Positions 17,406 to 26,716 of a DNA stretch of 64,000 nt are shown piece after piece. The DNA lies in the NCBI GenBank assembly GCA_965277435.1, contig OZ255821.1, positions 558,001 to 622,000 of the forward strand, written 5' to 3'. The first letter of the stretch is position 1. Every line of letters starts with the position of its first letter. The notes beneath the pieces are model-generated. The model made no database searches and was not told the origin of the DNA. It saw only the letters and a program-made list of their open reading frames with translations. This DNA is from Bog-105 sp965277435. Its GTDB lineage: Bacteria > Acidobacteriota > Terriglobia > Bryobacterales > Bryobacteraceae. The position numbers were made by a program, and so were the translations under genes.

Positions 17406-19913
17406 TCAGGAACGACGGAAGCGATCGGTCAGGCCGCTCCATTTGCGGGCTATCAGTTCGGCGATGGTCAGGGCTATAGCAAAAGCAAGACAAGCGGGCC
17501 AGAGGGGCCAGTCAACCGAGTTGGTGCGGCCGCCCGTGTGGAAGATTTCGGAAACGGGCGGATTGAAACGGCCATTGGTGAAACTCGCAATGGTTTTGAG
17601 CAGGCTTTCGTTCGCGCCATAGTCCTCGAGCTCAGGCTGCTGTCGATAGAGGCCTATCTCCGGAAAAGCCAGCGAGTCAGTCACTGGACGGATGCGGAAC
17701 AAGCCGGTGGCAGAGCCAATGTGGAGACGCCCCTGGTAAAGGCGCGTGGCAACTTTGCGGACTTCGACCGGCCGGCGAAAATTATCGACGCCGAGCACAA
17801 AGATCTCGGGAACAGACGGCGGCTCCGGAGTCTCGGCGGCCAGACGGTAGTGGACCACCAGATCGCTATTGGCCATGTCGAACTCGGCAGTGCCCTCGCT
17901 CGGAGAGGTGTGCATGAGCAGATCGCGCGTCGTGTTCGTCCAGAATTTATCGAAGCCGGGCCAGTCGATCCAGGCCTCGGCCCAGCGGCTCTTAGCGTCT
18001 GACGTGAAGACGGCAGCGCGTCCGAGACCGTATTGCCAGCGGACGTACAGAGGATCTTTGCGGGCGGCATCGATCTGCAGCAGCGTTTGAGCGCCCGGCT
18101 TGACGGTGAAGCGGGTGTAGCCACGAAGCGCGGGAGCGGTTTCGATACCCACGTCTTCGAGTACATCGGCTTTCTCGGCCACAATCGGCGTGAGAGATTT
18201 TTCGACGGCCGTCGATCCGCTATAGGTCTCGACGTCTTTTAACAGAATCTGTTCGAGACCCATGGGTTCGTTCAGAAAATAACTGCGGCCCCCGGCGGTG
18301 GAGGCGACCTTCTCCAGATAGGAGCGGTTCACATCCTGGCCAAGACCGACCGTCGAGATGGTGACTTCGTGTTGCGCGGCTTCACGAGCCAGGTCGATGC
18401 TGTCGCCTTCTTCGGAGATGCCGTCGGTGAGAAGAACGATGTGTTTGGAAGTGGCATTGGACGGCGCGACTCGCCGGTAGGCCTCAGCGAGGGCGGGTGC
18501 GATCTGCGTGCCGCCATCGGGAGTAATGCCGGAGATCAGGCGTTTGATAAGCGATTTATCTTCGGCGCGGCGCATGGGAACGGCCCATTGGAAGGAGTTG
18601 TCAAAGATGAGTACGCCGATGCTGTCGATCGGGCGCAGGTGATCGACGACACCGATGGCAGACAAACGCGCGAGTTCGATTTTGCGGCCTTCCATGGAAG
18701 AAGATTTGTCGATGATGAGTACAACAGAAGTGCCTTTGGGCGTATCGGGCGGGGCGAGTTTGGCGGGAAGCGCACGGTCGAGCGCGTCCATTTGCTTGTC
18801 TTCTTTGTAAACCTGGCGCTCGCCGCCGATGAGCAGCAGGCCGCCACCGTTCTTGACGTAGTTTTCGAGGCGGGTTTTGCGATCAGCGGAAAACGCGCTG
18901 AGATCGAGATTATTGAGGACTACCAGCTGAAAGGCGTTCAGGTCGCGATCGAGTTCCTGCGGATTGCGGTTGACGTCGAAGTTGGCTTCGGCGAAGGCGC
19001 TGAGGAGATTGCTGTCGGCGGTGAAAGGATCTTGCGAGAGATAGAGAACACGGGCGCGGCGCAGTTTGACCGCTTGCTCGAATCTGACCTGGCCGCCGTT
19101 GCCGGTTCGGAGAACACCGGAGACGGAGATAATGCCGGTCGATTTCACGCGGGCTTCGACTCGCACGTTGTTCGAGCCGGCTTTCAAATCGATGGTCTGA
19201 TGGCCAAGCGCTTTGCCTTCGGCGTAAATGTCGACGGTTGAGGCACGTGAGTCGGGCGAGAGGACGGTGAGGTTGATGGGGATCTGCTCAGCGCTGTACG
19301 CTTCACGCGGAATGGAGGCAGATTCGAGGCGCAGGCCGCTGGTGGAACGGCCGCCCAGCGGGACCGTGTCAACCGGAACCTGCAAACGTCGCATTTGGGC
19401 GATGGCGCGAACGGCGCTGCCTGAGTTTTCATTGCCATCGCTGATCAAAAGAAAGCGTGGCAGATAGTTGTTCGGAATGGCGGCCATGCTGCCGGCCAGA
19501 GCAGCTTCGAGATTGGTGCTGTCGCTAGAAGAATCGGCGGCCGGCTCGAGATGCAGACCGCCTGCGAGTTCGGAAGATTGAAGAGCCCGTGGCCAGCTGG
19601 CGAACGGCACGATTTTGACCCAGTTACGGCCCTTGCGGGATTCGATGCCGCGCGCGAGGGCGGAGGCATTGGCGAGATCCTGAGGCGTAATGCTGGCAGA
19701 TGTGTCGACCAGAACGACCTCAGCGGTCTTGGTCTCGGGCAGCGTGATGACCGGTTCCGCGAGGGCGAGCAGGATGGCGGCCAGACTGAGAGCTTTGAAC
19801 AGGAAGGTGAGCAAACGACCGCGGCTCTGGCGGTAGTAGACGGGCCACTGGAAGAACAGCCAGGCGGCAGGAGCAAGCAGCAGGAGCAGGAGCCAGGGAT
19901 GAGCGAACGTCAT
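17406..19913 (-). CDS. Large membrane-anchored VWA-domain protein
   Basis: An 835-residue protein with the start at 19913 (MTFAHPWLLLLLLAPAAW), which overlaps the preceding gene by ATGA. It has two N-terminal membrane segments (AAWLFFQWPVYY region and FLFKALSLAAILLALAEP), a VWA-like segment near residues 70-200 (AEVVLVDTSASI), and a second full VWA near 400-560 with the MIDAS motif DKSSSMEGRK. A glutamine amidotransferase-like segment (NGGGLLLIGGERQ) lies between them, and a C-terminal helix (LWPACLAFAIALTIAELIARK) closes it. Last gene of the CYTH-MoxR-DUF58-BatA block. In similar clusters such proteins work with MoxR ATPases in assembly or stress functions; here the exact job is unknown. Confidence 0.85.
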   Translation of the reverse strand: MTFAHPWLLLLLLAPAAWLFFQWPVYYRQSRGRLLTFLFKALSLAAILLALAEPVITLPETKTAEVVLVDTSASITPQDLANASALARGIESRKGRNWVKIVPFASWPRALQSSELAGGLHLEPAADSSSDSTNLEAALAGSMAAIPNNYLPRFLLISDGNENSGSAVRAIAQMRRLQVPVDTVPLGGRSTSGLRLESASIPREAYSAEQIPINLTVLSPDSRASTVDIYAEGKALGHQTIDLKAGSNNVRVEARVKSTGIISVSGVLRTGNGGQVRFEQAVKLRRARVLYLSQDPFTADSNLLSAFAEANFDVNRNPQELDRDLNAFQLVVLNNLDLSAFSADRKTRLENYVKNGGGLLLIGGERQVYKEDKQMDALDRALPAKLAPPDTPKGTSVVLIIDKSSSMEGRKIELARLSAIGVVDHLRPIDSIGVLIFDNSFQWAVPMRRAEDKSLIKRLISGITPDGGTQIAPALAEAYRRVAPSNATSKHIVLLTDGISEEGDSIDLAREAAQHEVTISTVGLGQDVNRSYLEKVASTAGGRSYFLNEPMGLEQILLKDVETYSGSTAVEKSLTPIVAEKADVLEDVGIETAPALRGYTRFTVKPGAQTLLQIDAARKDPLYVRWQYGLGRAAVFTSDAKSRWAEAWIDWPGFDKFWTNTTRDLLMHTSPSEGTAEFDMANSDLVVHYRLAAETPEPPSVPEIFVLGVDNFRRPVEVRKVATRLYQGRLHIGSATGLFRIRPVTDSLAFPEIGLYRQQPELEDYGANESLLKTIASFTNGRFNPPVSEIFHTGGRTNSVDWPLWPACLAFAIALTIAELIARKWSGLTDRFRRS

Positions 19914-21820
19914 CGGGAAATGAGTTCCTCTTCTGGCTGGCGGGCGGACGGGCGGGGTGCGGCTCGCAGTCTGGTGAGGCGGCGCGAAGGGCCGAAGAAG
20001 AACCATTCAAAAAGCAGGCAGGCGGCCGCGGCGACTGCGAGCCATTTCCAGAGATCCTCGGCAGGTGGAACGAAGTACGAGGCGGCCGGCAGGCCTTGCG
20101 GCGTAGCGGTGGGCGGATGCCAGGTTTTATCGGCGACAGCGGGTAGACGAAGCGAGATCACTCGTTCGCGTTGGGCGGATGTGATATGAGCGGTAGAGGG
20201 CCGGTCGACGAAGAACTGGAGCGTTTTGGCGCGACGACTGAAGGGGAGTACTGCCTCATGCTCGCCAGTGACAGTGAGGGGTCCTTTCTGTTCAGCGGGA
20301 TCGAGAGAAAGACTGGCCAGACCGACGCTTTCCGCCGTGAGAGTAAGAGTGCGAAAGGCAGCGGGATCGAGGAATTCGAGAAGGCCGGCAAACAGAAGGG
20401 GCGTCGTCACTTCAAAACGCATCTCTCCGGCGGCGGGATCGAAGCCGATGATGGCCCGGCGCGGGTGGGTGCGGCTAGCGTCGCGGGTAATGACAACCGG
20501 TCCATCGGGAACGCTTGCGAGGATGTTGTCGCCCTGGAAGGTCTCGAAGATTGCGGCGGAGGGCAGATAGATTTGCTTGCCGGGCAAAGCGATGGCAGCA
20601 TTCCAGGAGAGAAGCGAGTTGGCGACGACGGCTTTGACCGGGATGGGGGAACGATCCTTCGGCGGATCGATCCAGAGAGCCGGGGCCGAGGGCGGTGCGG
20701 CCGGTGAAAAGCGGTCGATTACAACGACGTTGGCGCGCACCGCGGGATTGTATTGGGAGGGCGAATAAAAGGCCGCCGCGAGCTGGCGGTCGGATTCGAG
20801 CAAAGGTTTGAGGATCTGTGGGCGATCGGTGTAGATGGCGATAGTGAGAGGATCTTGATGCGGCACAAAGAGGCTGGCGCGATCATCGGCCGCCAGGCTG
20901 CCGCCCGGCATAATGGTAGCGGCAAATTCACCGGGAGTACGGGTAGCAAACGTGTATTCAGCCGTGCTTTCGCCATCAGCAGGAAGGGCGAGGCGGCGAG
21001 AGGAAAATGCGGTGACGCCATAATGCACGGCCAGGTTCAGGGCATGCGCGGTTGAGCTGTAATTCTTGACGGTGATGAAGGCTTGCCAGGAGTTTGGCTC
21101 GTCTTCGAGTTGCTGCACGGTGAGCTGGCGAATGCCGTAGTTGGCACGATCGGGAATCACTGGCAACACGCGCAGATTGGTTACTGAGGGCGGCGAGGAA
21201 GTGTCCGAGATCATTTGCGGGCCTGCATAAACGATTTCGCCGCCCGCGCCTTCGGTGAACGACTCGGCTTGCCGGGCAAACGAGAGAGCAGTGTCGAGGT
21301 TCAGAGCGGAAAAGGAAGTCGTGGCGGAATCAAGAGCGCTGGTAAGTTGATGGCGATCGGCGGTGAAGCGGGTGAGCGGGGTAGCGAGCGCATCAACCGC
21401 TACGAGCAAAGCGCGGTCGGTGCGGGGCAGGGCGCCCAGATAACTGCGCAGTAATTGTTTTTCGCGATCGAGAACCGAGACAGATGCGGCGGAATTCGCC
21501 GCGGGTGCGGCGGTCCAGGAGGAGGTATCGAGCAGCAGAACGTGATCGTGGCCGCGCTGATCGGCCGAGCCCCATTGCATGCGGGACAGAGCGAGCAGCA
21601 GGAGGAGCAGACTCAGGAGTTGCAGCAGGAGTGACCAAGGATCACGCATTTTGCGCCTTGACTGGCGCTCTTCGGAAGCGCCTGCCTGAACCCAGAAGCG
21701 GAGGGTGGAGACGACTTTGCGGCGCTTGGCGCGGTCGAGTAGATAGAGGGCAGTTACGAGACCGCCGAGAGCTCCGAGAAGCGTAAGGAATTCCGCGCCG
21801 GTAAGGTTCAGAAAGAACAT
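19910..21820 (-). CDS. BatA-domain membrane protein
   Basis: 636 residues. The start MFFLNLTGAEFLTLLGALGG leads into the BatA/aerotolerance N-terminal pattern of two membrane segments with a basic loop (LYLLDRAKRRKVVSTLRFWV...). A VWA-like segment follows, but its MIDAS reads DTSSW, so metal binding is doubtful. Residues about 230-320 look like an Ig-like beta domain (LAVHYGVTAFSSRRLALPADG..TAEYTF), and the C-terminus has a membrane segment (LWKWLAVAAAACLLFEWFFFG). It is the fourth gene of the minus-strand MoxR operon and shares four bases with the VWA gene after it. Confidence 0.82.
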   Translation of the reverse strand: MFFLNLTGAEFLTLLGALGGLVTALYLLDRAKRRKVVSTLRFWVQAGASEERQSRRKMRDPWSLLLQLLSLLLLLLALSRMQWGSADQRGHDHVLLLDTSSWTAAPAANSAASVSVLDREKQLLRSYLGALPRTDRALLVAVDALATPLTRFTADRHQLTSALDSATTSFSALNLDTALSFARQAESFTEGAGGEIVYAGPQMISDTSSPPSVTNLRVLPVIPDRANYGIRQLTVQQLEDEPNSWQAFITVKNYSSTAHALNLAVHYGVTAFSSRRLALPADGESTAEYTFATRTPGEFAATIMPGGSLAADDRASLFVPHQDPLTIAIYTDRPQILKPLLESDRQLAAAFYSPSQYNPAVRANVVVIDRFSPAAPPSAPALWIDPPKDRSPIPVKAVVANSLLSWNAAIALPGKQIYLPSAAIFETFQGDNILASVPDGPVVITRDASRTHPRRAIIGFDPAAGEMRFEVTTPLLFAGLLEFLDPAAFRTLTLTAESVGLASLSLDPAEQKGPLTVTGEHEAVLPFSRRAKTLQFFVDRPSTAHITSAQRERVISLRLPAVADKTWHPPTATPQGLPAASYFVPPAEDLWKWLAVAAAACLLFEWFFFGPSRRLTRLRAAPRPSARQPEEELISR

Positions 21821-21839
21821 GGCGGGCTACCGTAGGTGG

Positions 21840-21912
21840 GCTTTAGAGATTGATGAAAGACTAAAAATGGCCGCAGATGAACGCGGAGAAACGCAGATAG
21901 AACATTTAATTT
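21840..21912. repeat. Dispersed repeat, second long copy
   Basis: Reads TTTAGAGATTGATGAAAGAC, then GGCCGCAGATGAACGCGGAG and AAACGCAGATAGAACATTTA. It aligns base by base with 12889-12962 and lies between the DUF58 and BatA-like genes of one operon. Confidence 0.7.
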
Positions 21913-21948
21913 GACTTCGCGGTTGTGGGCGTTTGTCAGTGGCATTGG

Positions 21949-22845
21949 CTAGGAGGCGGCCGGTTGGAGCAAGCCTCCTGATCCGAAAAGAGCATCGTTC
22001 AGAGAGGTCGAGGTGGCAAGACCGATGTAACGGCCGCCATTACGTAGCGCCAGTTTCTTGAGCTGATCGGAATGTTGATCGAACGATTCGGTGTAGGCGG
22101 TGCGTGCAGGGTGATCGAGCGAAATCCGCAAATGATGGCCGGATTCGGCGTCGACGAGTTCGACTTCGCCTTCGGTGGACGGTTCACGGTCTTCCCTGCC
22201 CCAGATTTGAACGAGCAGCAGTTCATGCCCGAAATCGGCGAGGTACTGAAGGGGACGGAAACAGTCGGCGTCGTCGAGGAAATCGGAGAGGATAACGATG
22301 AGGCCGCGCTGCGAGTACTCGCCGAGGAACTGGCGGGCGGTCTGAAGATAGTTGGTGCTGCCATGCGCCGAGAGCGCTCGCAGATGGTTTTCGGCGGGCT
22401 GAAAGCGATGGCGACCGCCGCTCGAAAGAAAGGGTTCGCCGAGAGTGGATGAGAAGGGTTGCAGAAGAATACTGTCGAGGCGAACGAGACCGACATACAC
22501 GAGAGCGGCGGCCAGACGGCGGGCGAAATCGAATTTGGTGGATTCGCTGGGAGCATGGCCGGAAAGCATGGAGGCACTGGTATCAAGCAGCAGGCGAACG
22601 GGGACGCGCGGCTCGATCTGGAACATTTTGAGGAACAGTTTTTCGAAGCGCATGTAGGCGCGCCAGTTGACGGCCCGGAGTTCGTCTCCTGGATGAAAGG
22701 TGCGATGGTCGAGAAACTCCTGACCGGCGCCGGCAAATCGGGAGTAGTTGTGGCCGCCGACCAGCCCGTTGAAAGACTTTTGCCAGTGCAGGGTGAGCCG
22801 CTCCAGTTGTTCAAGGAAGCGGCGGTCGAGAAGGGGCGCGGGCAT
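21949..22845 (-). CDS. DUF58 domain protein
   Basis: A 298-residue soluble protein, third in the MoxR block. The family hallmark GAGQEFLDHRTFHPGDELRAVNW near residues 40-65 and the VWA-like MIDAS LLLDTSASM near 85-93 are intact. No membrane segment precedes the domain. DUF58 proteins accompany MoxR ATPases and VWA membrane proteins; metal-dependent partner binding is inferred for the family. The repeat copy in front of the next gene widens the gap to 128 bases, so the last two genes may also have their own promoter. Confidence 0.9.
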   Translation of the reverse strand: MPAPLLDRRFLEQLERLTLHWQKSFNGLVGGHNYSRFAGAGQEFLDHRTFHPGDELRAVNWRAYMRFEKLFLKMFQIEPRVPVRLLLDTSASMLSGHAPSESTKFDFARRLAAALVYVGLVRLDSILLQPFSSTLGEPFLSSGGRHRFQPAENHLRALSAHGSTNYLQTARQFLGEYSQRGLIVILSDFLDDADCFRPLQYLADFGHELLLVQIWGREDREPSTEGEVELVDAESGHHLRISLDHPARTAYTESFDQHSDQLKKLALRNGGRYIGLATSTSLNDALFGSGGLLQPAAS

Positions 22846-22871
22846 GAGAAAGCCTTTAGCTAATTAACTAA

Positions 22872-23870
22872 CTATCCGTCGGAGGCTCCGGCCATGATTT
22901 TCTGCAGGATGGTTTCAGTGGTATGGCCGTCGGCGTGCGCGTCGAAATTAAGAATGATGCGGTGGCGGAGAACGGCGGGGGCGACGCTCGTGATGTCTTC
23001 GAGGCTGAGATGCACACGTCCGCGCATGAGCGCAAGCACTCGGCCGCATTCGATGAGAGCCTGTGCGCCGCGCGGAGAGCTGCCGTAGCGTACATATTTG
23101 TTAGTGATTTCGGGAGCGCCCGCGATACCGGGCTGAGTGGCCATGATGAGTTCGATCGCGTAATCCTGCACGTGCGGCGCGACAATGACCTGGCGTGAGA
23201 CGGCTTTGAGATCGGCGATTTGTTCACGGGTGAGCACCTGATGAAGTTCGGCGTCCTGCGCTTTGGTGGTGAGATCGACAATGCGGCTGAGATCATTGCG
23301 CGAGGGAAAGTTGACGAGGATCTTCATCAAGAACCGGTCGAGCTGGGCTTCGGGTAGCGGATAGGTGCCCTCCATCTCGATCGGATTTTGGGTAGCCATG
23401 ACGAGAAAGGGAGGAGCGAGCGAATAGGTATTGGTACCGCTGGTGACGGTGTGTTCCTGCATGGCTTCGAGCAGCGCAGACTGCGTTTTGGGAGTGGCGC
23501 GGTTGATCTCGTCGGCGAGCACCAGGTTGGCAAAGATGGGACCGGGCTGAAAGCGGAAGGTTTTGTGGCCGTGCTCATCGTCCATGATGACGCTGCCGAC
23601 GATGTCGCCGGGCATGAGATCAGGCGTGAACTGGATGCGCGAATACTGCAACGCGAGAACGCGCGAGAGGGTGCGCAGGAGGGTCGTCTTGCCTAGTCCG
23701 GGAACGCCTTCCAGCAGAACATGGCCACCAGCGACGAGGCAGATGAGAACGCCCTCAATGACTTCGTCTTGGGCGATGATGGCACGCCCGATTTCTTCGC
23801 GCACGCGTTGCAGATCGGCGGCTGCGCGATCAATGGAAGCTGGTTCAGTGACGCTCAATGTTTCTGCCAT
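22872..23870 (-). CDS. MoxR-family AAA+ ATPase
   Basis: 332 residues. Walker A GVPGLGKTT (near residue 60), Walker B LVLADEINRATPKTQSALLEAMQE, sensor-1 MATQNPIEMEGTYPLPEAQLDRFL and the lid region GASPRGAQAL-like (YGSSPRGAQALIECGRV) are all present. It would act as a chaperone-type ATPase that remodels or activates partners, here presumably the DUF58 and VWA proteins encoded downstream. The stop of the CYTH gene lies one base before its start, so the two are co-transcribed. Confidence 0.95.
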   Translation of the reverse strand: MAETLSVTEPASIDRAAADLQRVREEIGRAIIAQDEVIEGVLICLVAGGHVLLEGVPGLGKTTLLRTLSRVLALQYSRIQFTPDLMPGDIVGSVIMDDEHGHKTFRFQPGPIFANLVLADEINRATPKTQSALLEAMQEHTVTSGTNTYSLAPPFLVMATQNPIEMEGTYPLPEAQLDRFLMKILVNFPSRNDLSRIVDLTTKAQDAELHQVLTREQIADLKAVSRQVIVAPHVQDYAIELIMATQPGIAGAPEITNKYVRYGSSPRGAQALIECGRVLALMRGRVHLSLEDITSVAPAVLRHRIILNFDAHADGHTTETILQKIMAGASDG

Positions 23871-23871
23871 C

Positions 23872-24447
23872 TTAGTTCACCGGGACCGAATCGAAGGTCA
23901 TGTTGCTGGGCGCGACGCCCAATTCGCGGCAGTGATCGAGATAGAGCTCGCCGTAACTCTTGACGATGTAATCTCGCTCGGAGAACCCGAGGTGAGTGGC
24001 GGTCCAGTCGATCCAATCAGCGGGGCCTTCGATTTCGAGGAAGTTGCCGATGGGTGTTTCATCGATTGTAAGGACGCCCTGATGCTCCGAACCATCGGTG
24101 TATTCGGTGCGGAATTTTTCGTAGCGGAAGGACTGCTGGTATCCGAGCTGTTCGAAGATCTGGCGCAGAGTGTCGAGCGAATCGACAGTGGTTTCGAGTT
24201 CGGCGCGGCTTTTGTGAGGGCCGGGTTGACCGGGACCCTTCCACGTGAGTACCGATTCGTTGCCGGCGCTGCGCAGGCGGAGCATCATGCTTTTTTGACG
24301 TAGCTCTTGATCGGGCGTGTCATAGATATCGTTGACCTCATGCTCACGCGGGGCCGAGATATGGAAATTAAGGCCAAGAAGACGTTGCACGATGCCGGAG
24401 AGATTGGTGACTGGAATTTTGACTTCGGTCTCGATGGGATTCTTCAT
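23872..24447 (-). CDS. CYTH-domain protein (class IV adenylate cyclase / thiamine-triphosphatase type)
   Basis: A 191-residue protein with the CYTH signature ExExK near the start (IETEVKIPV), the downstream acidic/basic residues YDTPDQELRQKSMMLRLRS and LTWKGPG, and ELETTVDSLD, ExE in NFLEIEGPADWI. The fold binds a triphosphate and two metal ions inside a beta tunnel. Members make cAMP, split triphosphate compounds or have unknown substrates, and the sequence does not decide among them. First gene of the minus-strand MoxR block; linkage with MoxR is uncommon. Confidence 0.85.
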   Translation of the reverse strand: MKNPIETEVKIPVTNLSGIVQRLLGLNFHISAPREHEVNDIYDTPDQELRQKSMMLRLRSAGNESVLTWKGPGQPGPHKSRAELETTVDSLDTLRQIFEQLGYQQSFRYEKFRTEYTDGSEHQGVLTIDETPIGNFLEIEGPADWIDWTATHLGFSERDYIVKSYGELYLDHCRELGVAPSNMTFDSVPVN

Positions 24448-24518
24448 GAGTCAGGCGCGTAAAACAAAGCAGTAGCAGAGACGACGAAGTAAGCCGCTAA
24501 CATCGATCTTCGCACCCT

Positions 24519-24524
24519 TATACT
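24519..24524 (+). promoter_or_regulatory. Candidate -10 element of the tRNA-Arg gene
   Basis: TATACT lies 30 bases before the tRNA start, a fitting distance for a precursor with a short leader. No clear -35 element was found at the right spacing. Confidence 0.3.
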
Positions 24525-24554
24525 GAAGAAGCACGCAGCAGCGGTGCCGGATGT

Positions 24555-24631
24555 GCGCCTGTAGCTCAGTTGGATAGAGCGAATGACTTCGAATCATTAG
24601 GTCGGGGGTTCGAGCCCCTCCGGGCGCACCA
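24555..24631 (+). tRNA. tRNA-Arg, anticodon TCG
   Basis: The cloverleaf folds by eye: acceptor GCGCCTG with CGGGCGC, D stem GCTC/GAGC, anticodon stem AATGA/TCATT around the loop CTTCGAA (anticodon TCG), and T arm GGGGG-TTCGAGC-CCCTC. The discriminator base A is followed by an encoded CCA. It would read CGN arginine codons. No integrated element adjoins it in this window. Confidence 0.95.
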
Positions 24632-24736
24632 AATCAAGGCCGGACGGCAGTACATAGCAATTAGATAGCTAAGAGCGGTTCCGAGCGTAACTTCCCGGGG
24701 TGGGGCCTCGAAGGTTCTTTCGTTGGAAAGGAACCA

Positions 24737-25378
24737 ATGGCAAGAAAAACTTCAGGAATTTACAGGAATGCACTCCGCGCGGCCGGGTTGGGAACGGCGC
24801 TTGCGGCGCTCACTTTAACTCAGGCGAAGGCGCAAGATGGAAAACAGGTAGGCGGCGAGTTGCTGCAGGAGTTGCTGGCGCACCCTAATTCGTTCAAAGG
24901 GACGGCTACCTTACCGGTCATATTCTGCTGGTACAAAGGGCAACCGGCGCTTTATATTCGAACCGACGCTTCGGATCCGGCGGCTGCAGCGCAGCAAGGC
25001 GTCAATCTTGTTCCACGGCTGGCGAATGCGATCGATGCTCCGAATGGAGCTGTGGACGATATTTATCAGATCGTGAATTTTACGCAGGGAAACGTGATCC
25101 CTTCGGCGCCTAAGCCGACCGGTCCGAAGAATAGCGATCCCGATTACACGCCGCTCTGGCAGGTGACAAACGTGACGTGGAACAAGGGTGTGAGGCCGCG
25201 CCTGCTTACCTCCGAAGAAGCGATTCTATCGGCCCGAGATGCGAGAGAGGTCACTCTGGATAAAACAAAGATAGTGATTAATTGTCCCGTCATTTACACG
25301 CCCGAGGGCGGCAAACTGCCCACCGTCAAGATTCGTCTGGAAGATCGTGACGGCGATGATCATGGCGAGCGGAACTAG
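24737..25378 (+). CDS. Secreted protein of unknown function
   Basis: 213 residues. The N-terminus MARKTSGIYRNALRAAGLGT-ALAALTLTQAKAQ is an export signal with cleavage likely after AKA. The mature part has the patterns GTATLPVIFCWYKGQPALYI, GVNLVPRLANAI, VDDIYQIVNF and DYTPLWQVTNVTWNKGV, followed by a Lys/Asp-rich tail (RLEDRDGDDHGE). I recognise repeated patterns of a conserved exported family but cannot name a function. It stands alone between the tRNA and a convergent acetyltransferase, with which it overlaps by 4 bases at the stops. Confidence 0.75.
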   Translation: MARKTSGIYRNALRAAGLGTALAALTLTQAKAQDGKQVGGELLQELLAHPNSFKGTATLPVIFCWYKGQPALYIRTDASDPAAAAQQGVNLVPRLANAIDAPNGAVDDIYQIVNFTQGNVIPSAPKPTGPKNSDPDYTPLWQVTNVTWNKGVRPRLLTSEEAILSARDAREVTLDKTKIVINCPVIYTPEGGKLPTVKIRLEDRDGDDHGERN

Positions 25379-25875
25379 CGTTTAGACGCGGCTTGCCGCA
25401 GTTCCATTACGACGGTCGGTTCGCTGGGATTTTCGTAGTAGCCGGGCGTGGTTCGAATGACCTTAAAGCCGAATTCCCGGTTCAGTTCGATCATTGCTTT
25501 ATTACTCTTTCTGGTGTTTGTAACTATGCGCGTAAAGGCGTGGCGTCGGGCGTAGGCTATTTGCCAGCACTTGAGCAATCGGCCAAAGCCCATACGCCGG
25601 CAGTCCGGCAGGATGCCGGTGGTGACGATGTAGAGCGAGCCACGACGATGGGGATTTTTGTGACCCCTTGTGACGTCCTCCCGGAAATCGACATGGAGTT
25701 GGAAGGCGCAGCAGCCCACTTTGCGGTGGTCGACAATCAGCCACCAGGTCTCGTACGTCTTCCAATCGTCCGGTTCGAAGCAGTCCGCCGGGTAATGCTC
25801 GAAGGCTTTGCGGTCGAAGAGGACGAGACTTCGGATCTCGTCCGGCAGGGCGGCTCTCCTGAATTCGGAGTTCAC
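25375..25875 (-). CDS. GNAT-family N-acetyltransferase
   Basis: 166 residues from the GTG at 25875, which overlaps the stop of the preceding dehydrogenase gene (GTGA) and has AGGAAAGG upstream; the frame extends further but only into the neighbour. The acetyl-CoA binding motif A reads YIVTTGILPDCRRMGFGRLL, with the R-x2-G-x-G pattern, and motif B KSNKAMIELNREFGFKVI follows. It would move an acetyl group to an amine on an unknown substrate. It is co-translated with the 3-hydroxyacyl-CoA dehydrogenase. Confidence 0.85.
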   Translation of the reverse strand: MNSEFRRAALPDEIRSLVLFDRKAFEHYPADCFEPDDWKTYETWWLIVDHRKVGCCAFQLHVDFREDVTRGHKNPHRRGSLYIVTTGILPDCRRMGFGRLLKCWQIAYARRHAFTRIVTNTRKSNKAMIELNREFGFKVIRTTPGYYENPSEPTVVMELRQAASKR

Positions 25876-26714
25876 GACCTTTCCTGATCCAAGGCCCAGA
25901 GCCGCAGTGCCTGGTCGTGAAGTTTTCTGCGCCATTCGGCGGCGGCCGCGGGCGTGTCCTGGTAGAAGCTCTGCGTGTGCTGCATGGTTTGGGGCACGCC
26001 AGCTTGGTTACTGAGAGCGGGCGCGATGGTCTCCATTACCTTGGCGTAAAGGGCAGGGCCGCCGCTGACATCCATCCAGCGGAAAGGGCCACAGACCGGG
26101 GTCCAGAGACCGAGCGAGTGGCGGCAAATGAGATCGATTGTTTCGACGCTCGCGACTCCTTCTTCGAGCAGGTGGAGAGCTTCGCGGTACATGGCGTAGG
26201 CGATGCGGTTGGCAACAAAGCCGGGAACGTCTTTCTCGACGACGGCGGGATCTTTGCCTAATTTCCGGGCGAGCGCTTCGACCTGCGCGAGCGTTTTTGA
26301 GTCGGTCTGATCGCCGCGAATGATTTCGAGGAAGCGTGTGGCATAAGCAGGCGAGGCCCAGTGCATTCCGGCGAAGCGCTGGGGATGCCGGCGGGAAGCT
26401 TGCAGGAGCGTAATGGGAAAGCCGGAGGTGTTCGAGGCGATCGGGATATGGGATCCAAGATGGCTTTCGAGTTCATCGTAGAGAGCCTGTTTGGCGGGGA
26501 AGTTTTCGGTGATGCTCTCGATGACCATTTCGCAACCGCTCATGTCTCTGGCGGACTCCGCGCGCATGAGGCGTTCCGATGGGGCGGCTTGCTCCCAGGC
26601 GGCAGGGTCGGGCTCCAGCGCCACGACATGGAAGCCATGATCGACAAGACAGGTGGCGATGCCGCGTCCGAGGAAACCGAGACCGGCTAAGCCTATGTAG
26701 CGGGGTGGTTGCAA
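25872..26714 (-). CDS. 3-hydroxyacyl-CoA dehydrogenase family protein
   Basis: 280 residues with an N-terminal NAD-binding Rossmann fold (GLAGLGFLGRGIATCLVDHG) and the catalytic segments ..ESITENFPAKQALYDELE, SNTSGFPITLL and GMHWASPAYATRFLEIIRG. The C-terminal dimer domain starts near PGFVANRIAYAMYREALHLLEEG. It oxidises a 3-hydroxyacyl-CoA or a related 3-hydroxy acid; the His after GMH matches the catalytic His of the family, so activity is likely. No beta-oxidation genes are nearby, so the substrate is open. Confidence 0.88.
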   Translation of the reverse strand: MQPPRYIGLAGLGFLGRGIATCLVDHGFHVVALEPDPAAWEQAAPSERLMRAESARDMSGCEMVIESITENFPAKQALYDELESHLGSHIPIASNTSGFPITLLQASRRHPQRFAGMHWASPAYATRFLEIIRGDQTDSKTLAQVEALARKLGKDPAVVEKDVPGFVANRIAYAMYREALHLLEEGVASVETIDLICRHSLGLWTPVCGPFRWMDVSGGPALYAKVMETIAPALSNQAGVPQTMQHTQSFYQDTPAAAAEWRRKLHDQALRLWALDQERS

Positions 26715-26716
26715 TG

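Noticed and set aside
17142..19241. Two long plus-strand ORFs
   Set aside because: They run opposite the VWA gene, whose MIDAS motifs and operon context are clear.
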